Assembly (NCBI RefSeq): GCF_001905005.1
Contig: NZ_LWKZ01000026.1
Coordinates: forward strand, 509,852-573,851
Origin: Streptomyces sp. CB02923
GTDB lineage: Bacteria; Actinomycetota; Actinomycetes; Streptomycetales; Streptomycetaceae
Direction of reading: 5' to 3'
DNA length: 64,000 bases
This document shows positions 52,637-60,664 of this stretch, one piece after another. Positions within the stretch are counted from its first letter, which is position 1, and every line of letters begins with the position of its first letter. The translations under genes and the position numbers were made by a program. Under the pieces are notes generated by a model. The model did not search any database, was not told where the DNA came from, and saw only the letters and a list, made by a program, of their open reading frames with translations.

Positions 52637-54055
52637 ATGACCACATCGGCGGACCCGACGTCCGGACCCGGCGCCACCCCGGACACCGATCAGGCGCGCA
52701 CGAGCCTGGCGACAGCCGCGGCACGCAATCTGGCCACCACGACCAAGACCGTGCCGCAGATGCAGGGGATCTCCTCCCGCTGGCTGCTGCGCGTGCTGCC
52801 CTGGACGCAGGTCTCCGGCGGTACGTACCGCGTCAACCGGCGCCTGACCCACACGCTCGGGGACGGCCGGGTCGAATTCACCAGCACCGGCTCCGACGTC
52901 CGGGTCATCCCCGCGGAGCTGCGGGAGCTGCCGCCGCTGCGCGACTTCGACGACCCGGCGGCGCTGGAGGCCCTGGCCGACCGGTTCGTACAGGAAGAGC
53001 ACGCGCCCGGCGACCTCCTGGCGGAGCAGGGTGCGCCGGCCGACCGGGTCGTCCTCGTCGCGCACGGCAAGCTCAACCGGGTCGGCGCCGGCAAGTACGG
53101 AGACGAAACGGTTCTCGGCGTACTCGCGGACGGCGACCATCTGGGCGAGGCGGCGCTGCTGTCGCCGGACGCGACCTGGGAGCACTCCGTACGGGCCGTG
53201 ACGCGGGTGACCGTGCTGACGCTGCCCCGCGCCGAGTACGAGCAGCTCGCGGACCGCTCCCCCGCCCTGCGCGATCATCTGGAGCGCTACCGCACGGCCC
53301 AGGTCCCGCCGCAGAACAAGCACGGCGAGGCGGCCATCGACGTGACCTCGGGCCATATCGGCGAGCCCGCGCTGCCGGGCACCTTCGTCGACTACGAGCT
53401 GGCGCCGCGCGAGTACGAGCTGAGCGTCGCGCAGACCGTACTGAAGATCCACAGCCGGGTCGCCGACCTCTACAACGACCCGATGAACCAGCTGGACCAG
53501 CAGCTGCGGCTGACCATCGAGGCGCTGCGCGAGCGCCAGGAGTACGAGATGGTCAACAACCGCGAGTTCGGCCTGCTGCACAACGCCGACCTCAAGCAGC
53601 GCATCCACACCCGCAGCGGCCCGCCCACCCCCGACGACCTGGACGAGCTGCTCGCGCGGCGCCGCAAGACCCAGTTCCTGCTGGCGCACCCGCGCACCAT
53701 CGCGGCGATCGGCCGGGAGTGGAACGCCCGCGGCATCTACCCGACCGGCATGGAGATCGGCGGTACGGCCGTCCGGGCCTGGCGCGGCGTCCCGCTGCTG
53801 CCCTGCAACAAGATCCCGATCAACCCCGACCAGACCAGCTCGGTCATCGCCATGCGGGTCGGCGAGGAGAACCAGGGCGTGGTGGGGCTGCACCAGACGG
53901 GCATCCCCGACGAGTACCAGCCGGGCCTGTCGGTCCGCTTCATGGGCATCAACGAGCAGGCGGTCATCAACTACCTGGTCAGTGCCTACTATTCGGCGGC
54001 GGTACTGGTGCCGGACGCGCTGGGCGTCCTGGAGGACGTGGAGATCGGCCACTAG
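52637..54055 (+). CDS. Family 2B encapsulin shell protein 2 (EshA-like)
   Basis: A 472-aa paralogue of the preceding shell protein, with the same domain order and many identical blocks ([42 protein letters not shown]). Its cyclic-nucleotide-like domain keeps GEAALL where the first has GDQPLT. Two-component Family 2B shells made of two such proteins are known in Streptomyces. The ATG at 52637 has AGGTGA eight bases upstream; a GTG at 52625 is possible. The 96-bp gap after shell 1 carries a hairpin, and a strong terminator follows the stop, so the pair is one transcription unit. No terpene cyclase, prenyltransferase or cysteine desulfurase gene is next to it. Confidence 0.9.
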   Translation: MTTSADPTSGPGATPDTDQARTSLATAAARNLATTTKTVPQMQGISSRWLLRVLPWTQVSGGTYRVNRRLTHTLGDGRVEFTSTGSDVRVIPAELRELPPLRDFDDPAALEALADRFVQEEHAPGDLLAEQGAPADRVVLVAHGKLNRVGAGKYGDETVLGVLADGDHLGEAALLSPDATWEHSVRAVTRVTVLTLPRAEYEQLADRSPALRDHLERYRTAQVPPQNKHGEAAIDVTSGHIGEPALPGTFVDYELAPREYELSVAQTVLKIHSRVADLYNDPMNQLDQQLRLTIEALRERQEYEMVNNREFGLLHNADLKQRIHTRSGPPTPDDLDELLARRRKTQFLLAHPRTIAAIGREWNARGIYPTGMEIGGTAVRAWRGVPLLPCNKIPINPDQTSSVIAMRVGEENQGVVGLHQTGIPDEYQPGLSVRFMGINEQAVINYLVSAYYSAAVLVPDALGVLEDVEIGH

Positions 54056-54109
54056 AGCGCGTCTCCGGCCGGCAGTGAATCGCTTCTCCGGCCGGTCGGT
54101 CTCCGCCTG

Positions 54110-54149
54110 CCGCCCGCCGCCCCGGCCATAGCGCCGGGGCGGCGGGCGG
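54110..54149 (+). terminator. Terminator of the encapsulin unit
   Basis: A perfect 17-bp GC stem (54110-54126 and 54133-54149) with loop CATAGC, 54 bases after the second shell gene. It is a strong intrinsic-type hairpin without a U tract. Confidence 0.85.
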
Positions 54150-54824
54150 CCGCGAGCGAGTGGAGCAGAAGGCGGCCCGCACTCGTTTCGGGTCGGCCCG
54201 CACCCCGGGGCAAGGTCAAAAAACCGGGAACCCTCACGTGCGGCGGACCGTTGACCGTGTGTCGGCAGTGGCTGCAGGGCGCCGAGACGTGTTTCCCGCC
54301 CTTCGAGGGCGGTGGCTTTACGCCAGGCCGCGCAGTGCCGGGAGCGTACCGAACACGGACACGGCCGGGCCGGAATCGGCAAGCGGTGGCCGCCCGATGG
54401 CGCCGGTCCTCGTGCGCGCGGTGACGCAGACGCCGTCGGCGGACCGATGCCTGCTGCCCCACGCGCCGCCCCTGCCGCTTCCCCTCTGCACGACACACCT
54501 GGCACTCCTGTCACAGCCGCCGCGACACCCCCTCACCCAACCTGGGAATTCGCCGTCACCGCCGGCGGCAGCCCGCCGAGGTGATTCCCCCGCCGGCCAC
54601 CCCTCGACCCGTCTCCCCGCCACGCTTTACGGGCTCCGGCGCACCGCACACCACCTCCCGCGACAGCCACGCGGGCGCCCGGCGCACGGCACCCGAATCC
54701 GGCCGCTTCGCGCAATTCCGGCCGCCAGCAGGCCTTTTGGGGCGTGGCCAGACCTTTTCGGTCGAAAAAACAGGTTCTCCCGGAACCGCCCCAAAGAGCG
54801 GATCACGCCTTACGCTCCCTGGTC
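54150..54824. other. Long intergenic region, no supported gene
   Basis: About 675 bp between the encapsulin terminator and the next gene. Open frames run through it on both strands, but the third-position pattern is poor and no motif is recognisable. AGACCTTTTCGGTC (about 54751-54764) is followed by an A tract, the only AT-rich signal near the downstream start. It could hold a long leader or a non-coding RNA. Confidence 0.5.
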
Positions 54825-55367
54825 ATGCGCAGAACAAACAGCAGATTCAGCAGGGCCGGCCTCGCCGCCCTCCTCGCCCTCGTCGTCTCCGTCCTCGGCC
54901 TGGGCGGCGCCTCCCCGGCGGCCGCCGCCGACACCCCGGCGCTCACCTTCACCGTGGACAAGACGCAGGCAACCCCCGGCTCCGACGTCACCGTGACCAT
55001 GACGTTCACCAACTCCGGCACCGCCGACGTGCGGTTCGTGTGGCAGTCGTTCCAGCCCACCTGGGAGACCTCCACCGCGAGCGGCCTGAAGTACACCTGG
55101 AAGACGTGTACTGCCGACCCCGGCGTGACCTGCACCCCGGGCGCGGGCGCCACGTACTCCGTACCGATCGCCCCGAACGCCACCCGTAAGGTCACGATGA
55201 CCTACACCATCGGTGCCGACTCGTCCTGCGGCTACCCCGACGTCGCCTTCTACTCGTACATCTACTACGAGTTCGCCGGCGGCCTGCCCGCCAAGGACGG
55301 CACCTTCACCACCCCCGCCACCCGCGTGATCTGCCCGACCACTCCCCCGGCGGGCGCGCAGGCCTGA
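54825..55367 (+). CDS. Secreted protein with a single beta-sandwich (CARDB/DUF11-like) domain
   Basis: A 180-aa protein. A Sec signal peptide (MRRTNSRFSRAGLAALLALVV to ASPAAAA) is followed by one immunoglobulin-like domain: LTFTVDKTQATPGSDVTVTMTFTNSGTADVRFVWQSF and PNATRKVTMTYTIGADSSCG. Three or four Cys in the mature part (CTADPGVTC, SSCGYPD, RVICP) probably form disulfides. There is no membrane anchor or sorting signal, so it is likely released. The ATG at 54825 is chosen to give a normal signal peptide; an upstream in-frame start at 54744 would spoil it. The function is unknown. Confidence 0.75.
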   Translation: MRRTNSRFSRAGLAALLALVVSVLGLGGASPAAAADTPALTFTVDKTQATPGSDVTVTMTFTNSGTADVRFVWQSFQPTWETSTASGLKYTWKTCTADPGVTCTPGAGATYSVPIAPNATRKVTMTYTIGADSSCGYPDVAFYSYIYYEFAGGLPAKDGTFTTPATRVICPTTPPAGAQA

Positions 55368-55745
55368 CGCAGGCCGTAGTTCCCGCGCGTTCCGCACGGT
55401 CGGACCGCCCAGCTCCACCCGGCACCGCACCGGCGCGGCCCCCCGCACGCGTTCCGTCCCCGTCAGCTTCCCGCTCCTCCGGTCCAGGGCCGTGGCCACG
55501 CCCCTGGACCGGAGGGGCGGTTCCTGTTTCTGCGCCGCCGGGGCGCCGTGCCGGGGCGCCGTGCGGGGGTGCGGTGCGCCGCTGGAAGCCGTCGACCGGA
55601 CGTGGGAGGGCGGTAGGCCGGTGCGGCATCCGGGTGACGGGAGCGACACGACGGCCGTACGGCGGTTGTACGGTTTTCTGACACCTCCGGGCCATAGTGG
55701 GCTGCTCGTACCCATGGGACAGTTACCGCGACGTCTGGGGGGATC
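55368..55745. other. Intergenic region with terminator
   Basis: A 378-bp gap. It contains the terminator hairpin at 55476-55515. Its right end has AT-containing sequence (TTGTACGGTTTTCTGACA, around 55666-55683) with CATAGT after it, a candidate promoter for the following gene, and a G-rich ribosome binding site just before the GTG at 55746. No gene is supported. Confidence 0.55.
55476..55515 (+). terminator. Terminator after the secreted beta-sandwich gene
   Basis: Arms 55476-55489 and 55502-55515 pair over 14 bp; the 12-base loop itself contains the palindrome CGTGGCCACG, so the structure extends further. Confidence 0.8.
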
Positions 55746-56981
55746 GTGAAGAATCGATTCGTTCGTGCACGGGCGGTACTGACGGCGCTGACGGCCTGGG
55801 GCGTGCTCGCCGGGAGCGGGGCGGCCGCCGGGGCCACCGCGGACGGCGGCACGTTACGGCTGGGACGGGCGGTGCCCGTCGCGCCGGGAGTGGCGTACAG
55901 CGCCTTCGACGTCGTGGTGGGGCGGGGCACCGCGCACGGGCACCTTCTGACGGTGGATCTGGCCGACCGGCGTGTCACGGTGGACCTGCTGTACCCCGGC
56001 GCGGTCGGCGCGCGGTCCCCGGTCTCCCGGCTGGCCGACGCGCGGGCCGCGGTGGCCGCCGTCAACGCGGACTTCTTCAACATCACCGAGACCCAGCATC
56101 CCGGCGTGGAGGCGACCGGCGCCCCGGTCGGCCCGGCCATCGCCTCCGGACGGCACCTGAAGGCGGCCGTGCCCGACGGGCAGCGCTTCGGTCCCGCCCT
56201 GCCGCCCGGCACGACCAACAGGGACGTCATCGGTGTCGGCTTCGACCGCCGCGCGCGGCTGGACCGGCTGACCCTGCGCGGCGCCGTACTGACCTCCGAC
56301 GGCGCGCTCCCCCTGAAGGGCCTGAACCAGTACGCGCTTCCGGTGGACGGCATCGGCGCGTTCACCTCCCTGTGGGGGCCCACCTCGCGCGTCCGGGCGA
56401 CCTGCGGCACGGACACCGACCGGGCCGCGCCGTGCAGCGCGGAGACGTACGAGGTCACGGTCCGGCACGGCCGGGTCACGAAGGCCGTGCAGGTGCCCGG
56501 CGGGGGCGGCATCGCCCGCGGCACGACGACGCTGGTCGGCCGGGAGGAGGGCGCCCGGCAGCTGCGCAAACTGCACGTCGGCGACCGGGTCCGGGTCGGT
56601 CACGCCCTGACCGGGCGGCGGCCCGCACCGCTGCGCTTCGCCGTCGGCGGCTTCCCGATCGTCCGCGGCGACGAGCCGCTGACCGGCCTGGACACCGTGA
56701 CTCCGGCGGTACGGACCTCCGCCGGAGTCGGCGGTGGCGGGCGCCGGCTGCTGCTGCTCGCCCTGGACGGCGCGCCGGGGCGGGCAGGCATGACCGTACG
56801 CGAACTGGCGGACCTGATGGACCGGTTGGGCGCCCGGGACGCCGTCAACCTGGACGGCGGCGGCTCCTCCACGCTCGTCACCCGCGAGCCGGGCAGCCCC
56901 GGTTCGACCGTACGCAACCACCCTTCGGCGGGCGCGGAAAGACCGGTGCCGAACGCCATCGGCGTCCTCTCGCGGGGGTGA
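55746..56981 (+). CDS. Secreted phosphodiester glycosidase (NAGPA-domain) protein
   Basis: A 411-aa exported protein with a Sec signal (VLTALTAWGVLAGSGAAAGA) and the NAGPA/phosphodiester glycosidase fold: AVNADFFNITETQHPGVEATGAPVG near residue 100, a central sheet domain, and the C-terminal signature TVRELADLMDRLGARDAVNLDGGGSSTLV, then the usual PVPNAIGV end. The family cleaves the sugar-phosphodiester bond, as in lysosomal uncovering enzyme and wall polymer or exopolysaccharide enzymes. The GTG at 55746 follows GGGGGG. It has one TTA codon (residue 37, 55854-55856), implying bldA dependence. Confidence 0.87.
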   Translation: MKNRFVRARAVLTALTAWGVLAGSGAAAGATADGGTLRLGRAVPVAPGVAYSAFDVVVGRGTAHGHLLTVDLADRRVTVDLLYPGAVGARSPVSRLADARAAVAAVNADFFNITETQHPGVEATGAPVGPAIASGRHLKAAVPDGQRFGPALPPGTTNRDVIGVGFDRRARLDRLTLRGAVLTSDGALPLKGLNQYALPVDGIGAFTSLWGPTSRVRATCGTDTDRAAPCSAETYEVTVRHGRVTKAVQVPGGGGIARGTTTLVGREEGARQLRKLHVGDRVRVGHALTGRRPAPLRFAVGGFPIVRGDEPLTGLDTVTPAVRTSAGVGGGGRRLLLLALDGAPGRAGMTVRELADLMDRLGARDAVNLDGGGSSTLVTREPGSPGSTVRNHPSAGAERPVPNAIGVLSRG

Positions 56982-56999
56982 ATCCGTTCCGGGGCCCGG

Positions 57000-57194
57000 T
57001 CAGGGCCGGACGCTGCTGACCACGTCGGCGGCGCCGGACAGCCCGTTCTGGATGTCGGGGGCCAGGTTGCTGCCCGCGAGATAGAAGCCGAGCAGTATGC
57101 AGACGAGGGCGTGCGAGAATTTCAGCCGTCCGCTGCGCAGGAAAACGACGGTCAGTACGACGAGCAGCACGACGACCGAGATCGAAACAGCCAC
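57000..57194 (-). CDS. Small conserved membrane protein
   Basis: A 64-aa protein with two hydrophobic helices (ISVVVLLVVLTVVFL and HALVCILLGFYLAGS) and a conserved-looking C terminus (LAPDIQNGLSGAADVVSSVRP). I recall this as a family common across Streptomyces but with no function. The start is the GTG at 57194, with GGAGG seven bases upstream. Confidence 0.7.
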   Translation of the reverse strand: MAVSISVVVLLVVLTVVFLRSGRLKFSHALVCILLGFYLAGSNLAPDIQNGLSGAADVVSSVRP

Positions 57195-57461
57195 GGCACA
57201 ACCTCCTCACCCCGCCGCCCGAACGGACGACAACGGGCGCCAGTTTGGCTTATTCGGACCCTTTCCCCGCGTTTCCGCGGGTGCGCCATACAGGTGATCA
57301 CTGCGGGTCACCGGACGGCGGTGGGCGTGACCGCCGCATTTCCCTTTCCGCGCCGGGCGGCGAACGCCACCGTCCGCGCCGATCCGTACGGGACGGGGCG
57401 CGCCGCCGCGCGGGACCTTGGTCCCGGACCTTCGGCCGCCCGAACCGGCTTGTGTACCGCC

Positions 57462-57467
57462 TATATT
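57462..57467 (+). promoter_or_regulatory. -10 element of a leaderless message (YwiC-like gene)
   Basis: TATATT ends six bases before the ATG at 57474, and no ribosome binding site is present. The hexamer is strong for this genome. A -35 at normal spacing is not clear, so another sigma factor or an extended element may be used. Confidence 0.55.
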
Positions 57468-57473
57468 CGTGGA

Positions 57474-58244
57474 ATGAGCACATCGCGGGGGCGGCGCGCA
57501 CTGCGCCGCTGGATACCGAACCAGCACGGCGCCTGGGCCATGCTCGTCGTGCCGTTCCTGGCGGGTGCGCTGCTGGGCGGGTTCGACGGGTGGCACGCGG
57601 TGCTGCTGCCCGCGTGGCTGCTGGCCTATTGCGCGGCGTTCCACGGCCAGCAATACCTGCGTCTGCGCCGCGTTTCCCGTAATCCGCGGGCGCCGCGCCG
57701 GCATCTCGCGCCGCTCGCCGGATTCGGCGCGGCTTTCGCGATGTGCGCCGTACCGCTCGCCGCGGCGTATCCGTGGCTTCTGATCGCCGCGTTGTGTGCG
57801 GCGCCGTTCTTCGCCGTGAACCTCGTCTACGCGTACCGCAATGATGAGCGCGCCACGGTCAACGGAATCGCGGCGGTGGTGCCCGCCTGCGGAATGCTGC
57901 TCGTCTCGGACCGGCTGGGCGGCGGCACCGTCGATTCCGGCGCGTGGCAGGCCGCCGCGGCCTGTCTGCTGTATTTCACCGGGACCGTGCTGTACGTGAA
58001 GACGATGATCCGTGAGCGCGGCAGTGAGACCTTCCGGGTGGCGTCGGCGGTGTATCACGGGCTCGCGGTGGTGGCCGCCGTCTCGCTGGATGCGTGGCTG
58101 GCGGTGCCTTTCGTCGTGTTCTTCCTGCGGGCCCTGGCTCTGCCAGGCCGCAAGGTGCGGATCGCGGTGGTCGGTGCCGTGGAGGTGCTGTGCTCGTTGC
58201 TGCTGCTGGCCTTCATCGTGTGCGGCGGCCTGTTTCCCCGCTGA
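57474..58244 (+). CDS. YwiC-like membrane protein
   Basis: A 256-aa integral membrane protein with about eight helices. The N-terminal RRWIPNQHGAWAMLVVPFLAGALLGG, then FHGQQYLRL and NLVYAYRNDERATVNGIAAVVPAC, match the YwiC family, whose biochemical role is unknown although some members lie near nitrate-respiration genes. The ATG at 57474 is probably the first base of the message. It is convergent with the NitT-type importer, ending 15 bp before it; no clear terminator separates them. Confidence 0.83.
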   Translation: MSTSRGRRALRRWIPNQHGAWAMLVVPFLAGALLGGFDGWHAVLLPAWLLAYCAAFHGQQYLRLRRVSRNPRAPRRHLAPLAGFGAAFAMCAVPLAAAYPWLLIAALCAAPFFAVNLVYAYRNDERATVNGIAAVVPACGMLLVSDRLGGGTVDSGAWQAAAACLLYFTGTVLYVKTMIRERGSETFRVASAVYHGLAVVAAVSLDAWLAVPFVVFFLRALALPGRKVRIAVVGAVEVLCSLLLLAFIVCGGLFPR

Positions 58245-58259
58245 CCCTCCGCGCCCGGA

Positions 58260-59060
58260 CTACTCCGCCTTCCAGGCCGGGGCGCCCTCTCCCGCCACGC
58301 TGTCCTTCGCCTGCTTGATCTGGGCGTAGACGTGGGCGCGCAGCTCGGCGAAGCGCGGGGCGGAGCGGGTGGTGATCTGGTCGCGGGCGGCCGGCAGGTC
58401 GACGGAGAGGTCCTCCTGGACGACGGTGGGCGCCGAGGACAGCACGATCACCCGCCGTCCCAGGTAGACCGCCTCGTCGATGTCATGGGTGACCAGCAGC
58501 GTCGTCACGCCGAGCCGTCGCCACAGGGTGAGCAGCAGGTCCTCCAGCTCGGCCCGGGTCTGCGCGTCCACGGCGGCGAACGGCTCGTCCATCAGGAGCA
58601 CCTGCGGCTCGTACGCGATGGCGCGGGCGATGGCGACGCGCTGCTGCATACCGCCGGAGAGCTGCCACGGGTGGGCCGCCGCCGCGCCGGCTAGGCCGAC
58701 GGCGGACAGCGCCTCCTCGACCAGTTCGCGGCGGCGTGGCGCGGGGACCTTCTTCTCGCGCAGCGGGAGTTCGACGTTCTTGCGCACGGTCATCCAGGGG
58801 AAGAGGCTGCGCCCGTACTCCTGGAAGACGACGGCCATGCCGGGCGGCGGGCCGGTGACGCGGCGGCCCGCGACCCGTACCTCGCCCGCCGTCGGTGACA
58901 GCAGTCCGGCGAGGCACTTGAGGAGGGTCGTCTTGCCGCAGCCGGACGGGCCCACGACACACACCAGGTCGCCGTCGGCCACCCGGAAGTCGATCTTCCG
59001 TAGCGCCTCGACGCCGCCGCGCCCCTCGTACACCTTGCCCAGTCCGGTGATCTCAAGCAT
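58260..59060 (-). CDS. NitT/TauT-type ABC importer, ATP-binding protein
   Basis: A 266-aa ATPase of the SsuB/TauB/NrtD group: Walker A GPSGCGKTT, Q-loop VVFQEYGRSLFPWMTV, signature LSGGMQQR, Walker B VLLMDEPFAAVD, H-loop LLVTHDIDEAVYLG. It energises import of an anion or small organic compound such as a sulfonate, nitrate or pyrimidine. Its ATG overlaps the stop of the upstream permease by eight bases (59053-59060). It is the last gene of a four-gene operon on the minus strand. Confidence 0.9.
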   Translation of the reverse strand: MLEITGLGKVYEGRGGVEALRKIDFRVADGDLVCVVGPSGCGKTTLLKCLAGLLSPTAGEVRVAGRRVTGPPPGMAVVFQEYGRSLFPWMTVRKNVELPLREKKVPAPRRRELVEEALSAVGLAGAAAAHPWQLSGGMQQRVAIARAIAYEPQVLLMDEPFAAVDAQTRAELEDLLLTLWRRLGVTTLLVTHDIDEAVYLGRRVIVLSSAPTVVQEDLSVDLPAARDQITTRSAPRFAELRAHVYAQIKQAKDSVAGEGAPAWKAE

Positions 59061-59862
59061 GCCGCCCCCGTTCCTCGCCGCGCGCCAAGTGCCAGGCCAG
59101 TATGCGGCGTTCGGCGGCCCGGAAGGCGAGCGAGAGGCCGAATCCGAGCAGTCCGAGGACGACGATGCCGCTCCACATCTCCGGTATGGCGAAGCCGCGC
59201 TGGAAGAGGACGACGGTGTAGCCGATGCCGGAGGTGCTGGCGAACATCTCCCCGATGACCATCAGGATGATGCCGATCGACAGGGCCTGCCGCAGTCCCG
59301 CCATGATCTGCGGGCTCGCGGCGGGCAGTACGAGGTACCGCAGCCGGGCGGGCCCGCGCAGCCCGAAGCAGCGGCCGGTGTCGTCCAGCACCTCGTCGAC
59401 GGCGCGTACGCCCTCGACGGTGTTCAGCAGGACCGGCCACACGCAGCCGGAGACGATCACCAGGACCTTCATCGCGGTGTCCAGGCCCGCGAACAGCATG
59501 ATCAGGGGGACGAGGACGGGCGGCGGTACGGCGCGGAAGAACTCCAGTACGGGTTCGGCGGCTGCCCGCAGGGTGCGCGAGGAGCCGATGGCGACGCCGA
59601 GGCCGACGCCCAGCAGGCCCGCGAGGGCGTAGCCGGTGAGCAGCCGGCCCACGCTGGGCAGCACGTCCTCGGTGATCCGGGCCGAGAACCACACCTCGGT
59701 GAAGGCGGTGGCGACGCGGCCGGGCGTCGGCAGATAGAAGGTGGGACTCGCGGAGCTGTAGGCCCACCAGCCGAGGACCAGCAGGACGGGCAGGCCCAGG
59801 ACGCGCAGCAGGCGCAGGCCCGCCCGCCGCAGCGGCCCGGCGTGCCGGTGCGGCGGGCTCAT
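59053..59862 (-). CDS. NitT/TauT-type ABC importer, permease B
   Basis: A 269-aa membrane protein with about six helices, YLPTPGRVATAFTEVWFS near the N terminus, and the EAA-like loop FGLRGPARLRYLVLPAASPQIMAGLRQALS. It belongs to the SsuC/TauC family. The start ATG at 59862 overlaps the stop of permease A by four bases, so the two are coupled. Together they probably form a heterodimeric channel, whereas this importer type usually has one permease gene. Confidence 0.88.
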   Translation of the reverse strand: MSPPHRHAGPLRRAGLRLLRVLGLPVLLVLGWWAYSSASPTFYLPTPGRVATAFTEVWFSARITEDVLPSVGRLLTGYALAGLLGVGLGVAIGSSRTLRAAAEPVLEFFRAVPPPVLVPLIMLFAGLDTAMKVLVIVSGCVWPVLLNTVEGVRAVDEVLDDTGRCFGLRGPARLRYLVLPAASPQIMAGLRQALSIGIILMVIGEMFASTSGIGYTVVLFQRGFAIPEMWSGIVVLGLLGFGLSLAFRAAERRILAWHLARGEERGRHA

Positions 59863-60635
59863 CGCGCCGCCTCGCCCCGTACGGACGGGTGCCACGCCAG
59901 CACCCGGCGCTCCACGGCCCGCACCGCCGCGTTCACGGTGACTCCGACCAGTCCGGCCAGCACGATCAGCGCGTAGACCTCGGTGACCGCGCCGCCGGAC
60001 TGGGCGAGCTGGATGCGCAGGCCCAGCCCCGGGCTGCCGATGACCAGTTCGGCGGTGACGGCGAGGATGAACGCCACCGCGGCGGCCAGCCGCACTCCGG
60101 TCATCACGTACGGCAGGGCCGTCGGCCACACGAGGTGGCGCAGCCGGGCCCAGCGGCCGAGGCGGTAACTGCGGGCGGTCTCCCGGGCGACCGGGTCCAT
60201 GTCGGCCACGCCGTACAGCACCTGGATGAGCACCTGCCAGAAGGAGGCGTAGACCACGAGGAGGAGGGTGGAGCCGGTCTCGGCGCCGAAGAGGAGGGTG
60301 GCCAGGGGGATCAGCGCCACGGACGGGATGGGGCGCAGGAACTCGATGGTGGAGGCGGTGGCGGCGCGCAGTCCCGGTACGGCGTCGATGAGCACGCCGA
60401 GGGCGATGGCCAGGCAGCAGGCGATGGCGAGGCCGAGCGCCCAGGAGCGCAGGGTCTCGCCGAGCGCCGTCCACAGGGTCGCGTCGCCCAGTTCGGTGGC
60501 GAGGTGGCGCAGGATTTCGGTGGCGGGCGGCAGGTGGCGGGGGTCGACGAGGCCGAGCCGGGGCACCGCCTCGGCGGCGGCGAAGAGGCACGCCAGGCCC
60601 AGGAGGCCGAGGGCCGCGGCGCGCGGCGCGCTCAT
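59859..60635 (-). CDS. NitT/TauT-type ABC importer, permease A
   Basis: A 258-aa membrane protein with about six helices: RHLPPATEILRHLATELGD at the N terminus, FLRPIPSVALIPLATLLFG and the EAA loop ETARSYRLGRWARLRHLVWPTALPYVMTGVRLA. It is of the SsuC family but clearly different in sequence from permease B. The ATG at 60635 lies 29 bp after the binding-protein stop and overlaps permease B at the other end. Duplicated, diverged permeases in one operon suggest an asymmetric membrane channel. Confidence 0.88.
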   Translation of the reverse strand: MSAPRAAALGLLGLACLFAAAEAVPRLGLVDPRHLPPATEILRHLATELGDATLWTALGETLRSWALGLAIACCLAIALGVLIDAVPGLRAATASTIEFLRPIPSVALIPLATLLFGAETGSTLLLVVYASFWQVLIQVLYGVADMDPVARETARSYRLGRWARLRHLVWPTALPYVMTGVRLAAAVAFILAVTAELVIGSPGLGLRIQLAQSGGAVTEVYALIVLAGLVGVTVNAAVRAVERRVLAWHPSVRGEAAR

Positions 60636-60664
60636 CGGCGCCCCGGCGCGCGCCCCGCGGCGGG

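Noticed and set aside
54200-54420. Cobalamin or c-di-AMP riboswitch
   Set aside because: A GCCACTG-like string on the minus strand near 54265-54273 and GC-rich stems drew attention, but the order of conserved boxes does not match either class.
51095-54514. A 1139-codon minus-strand frame across both encapsulin genes
   Set aside because: It mirrors the two shell genes, repeats itself because the paralogues are similar, and has no family features.
54160-54996. A 278-codon plus-strand open frame after the encapsulin terminator
   Set aside because: The product is low-complexity Pro/Arg/Ser with no motif, and it overlaps the better supported secreted protein in another frame.
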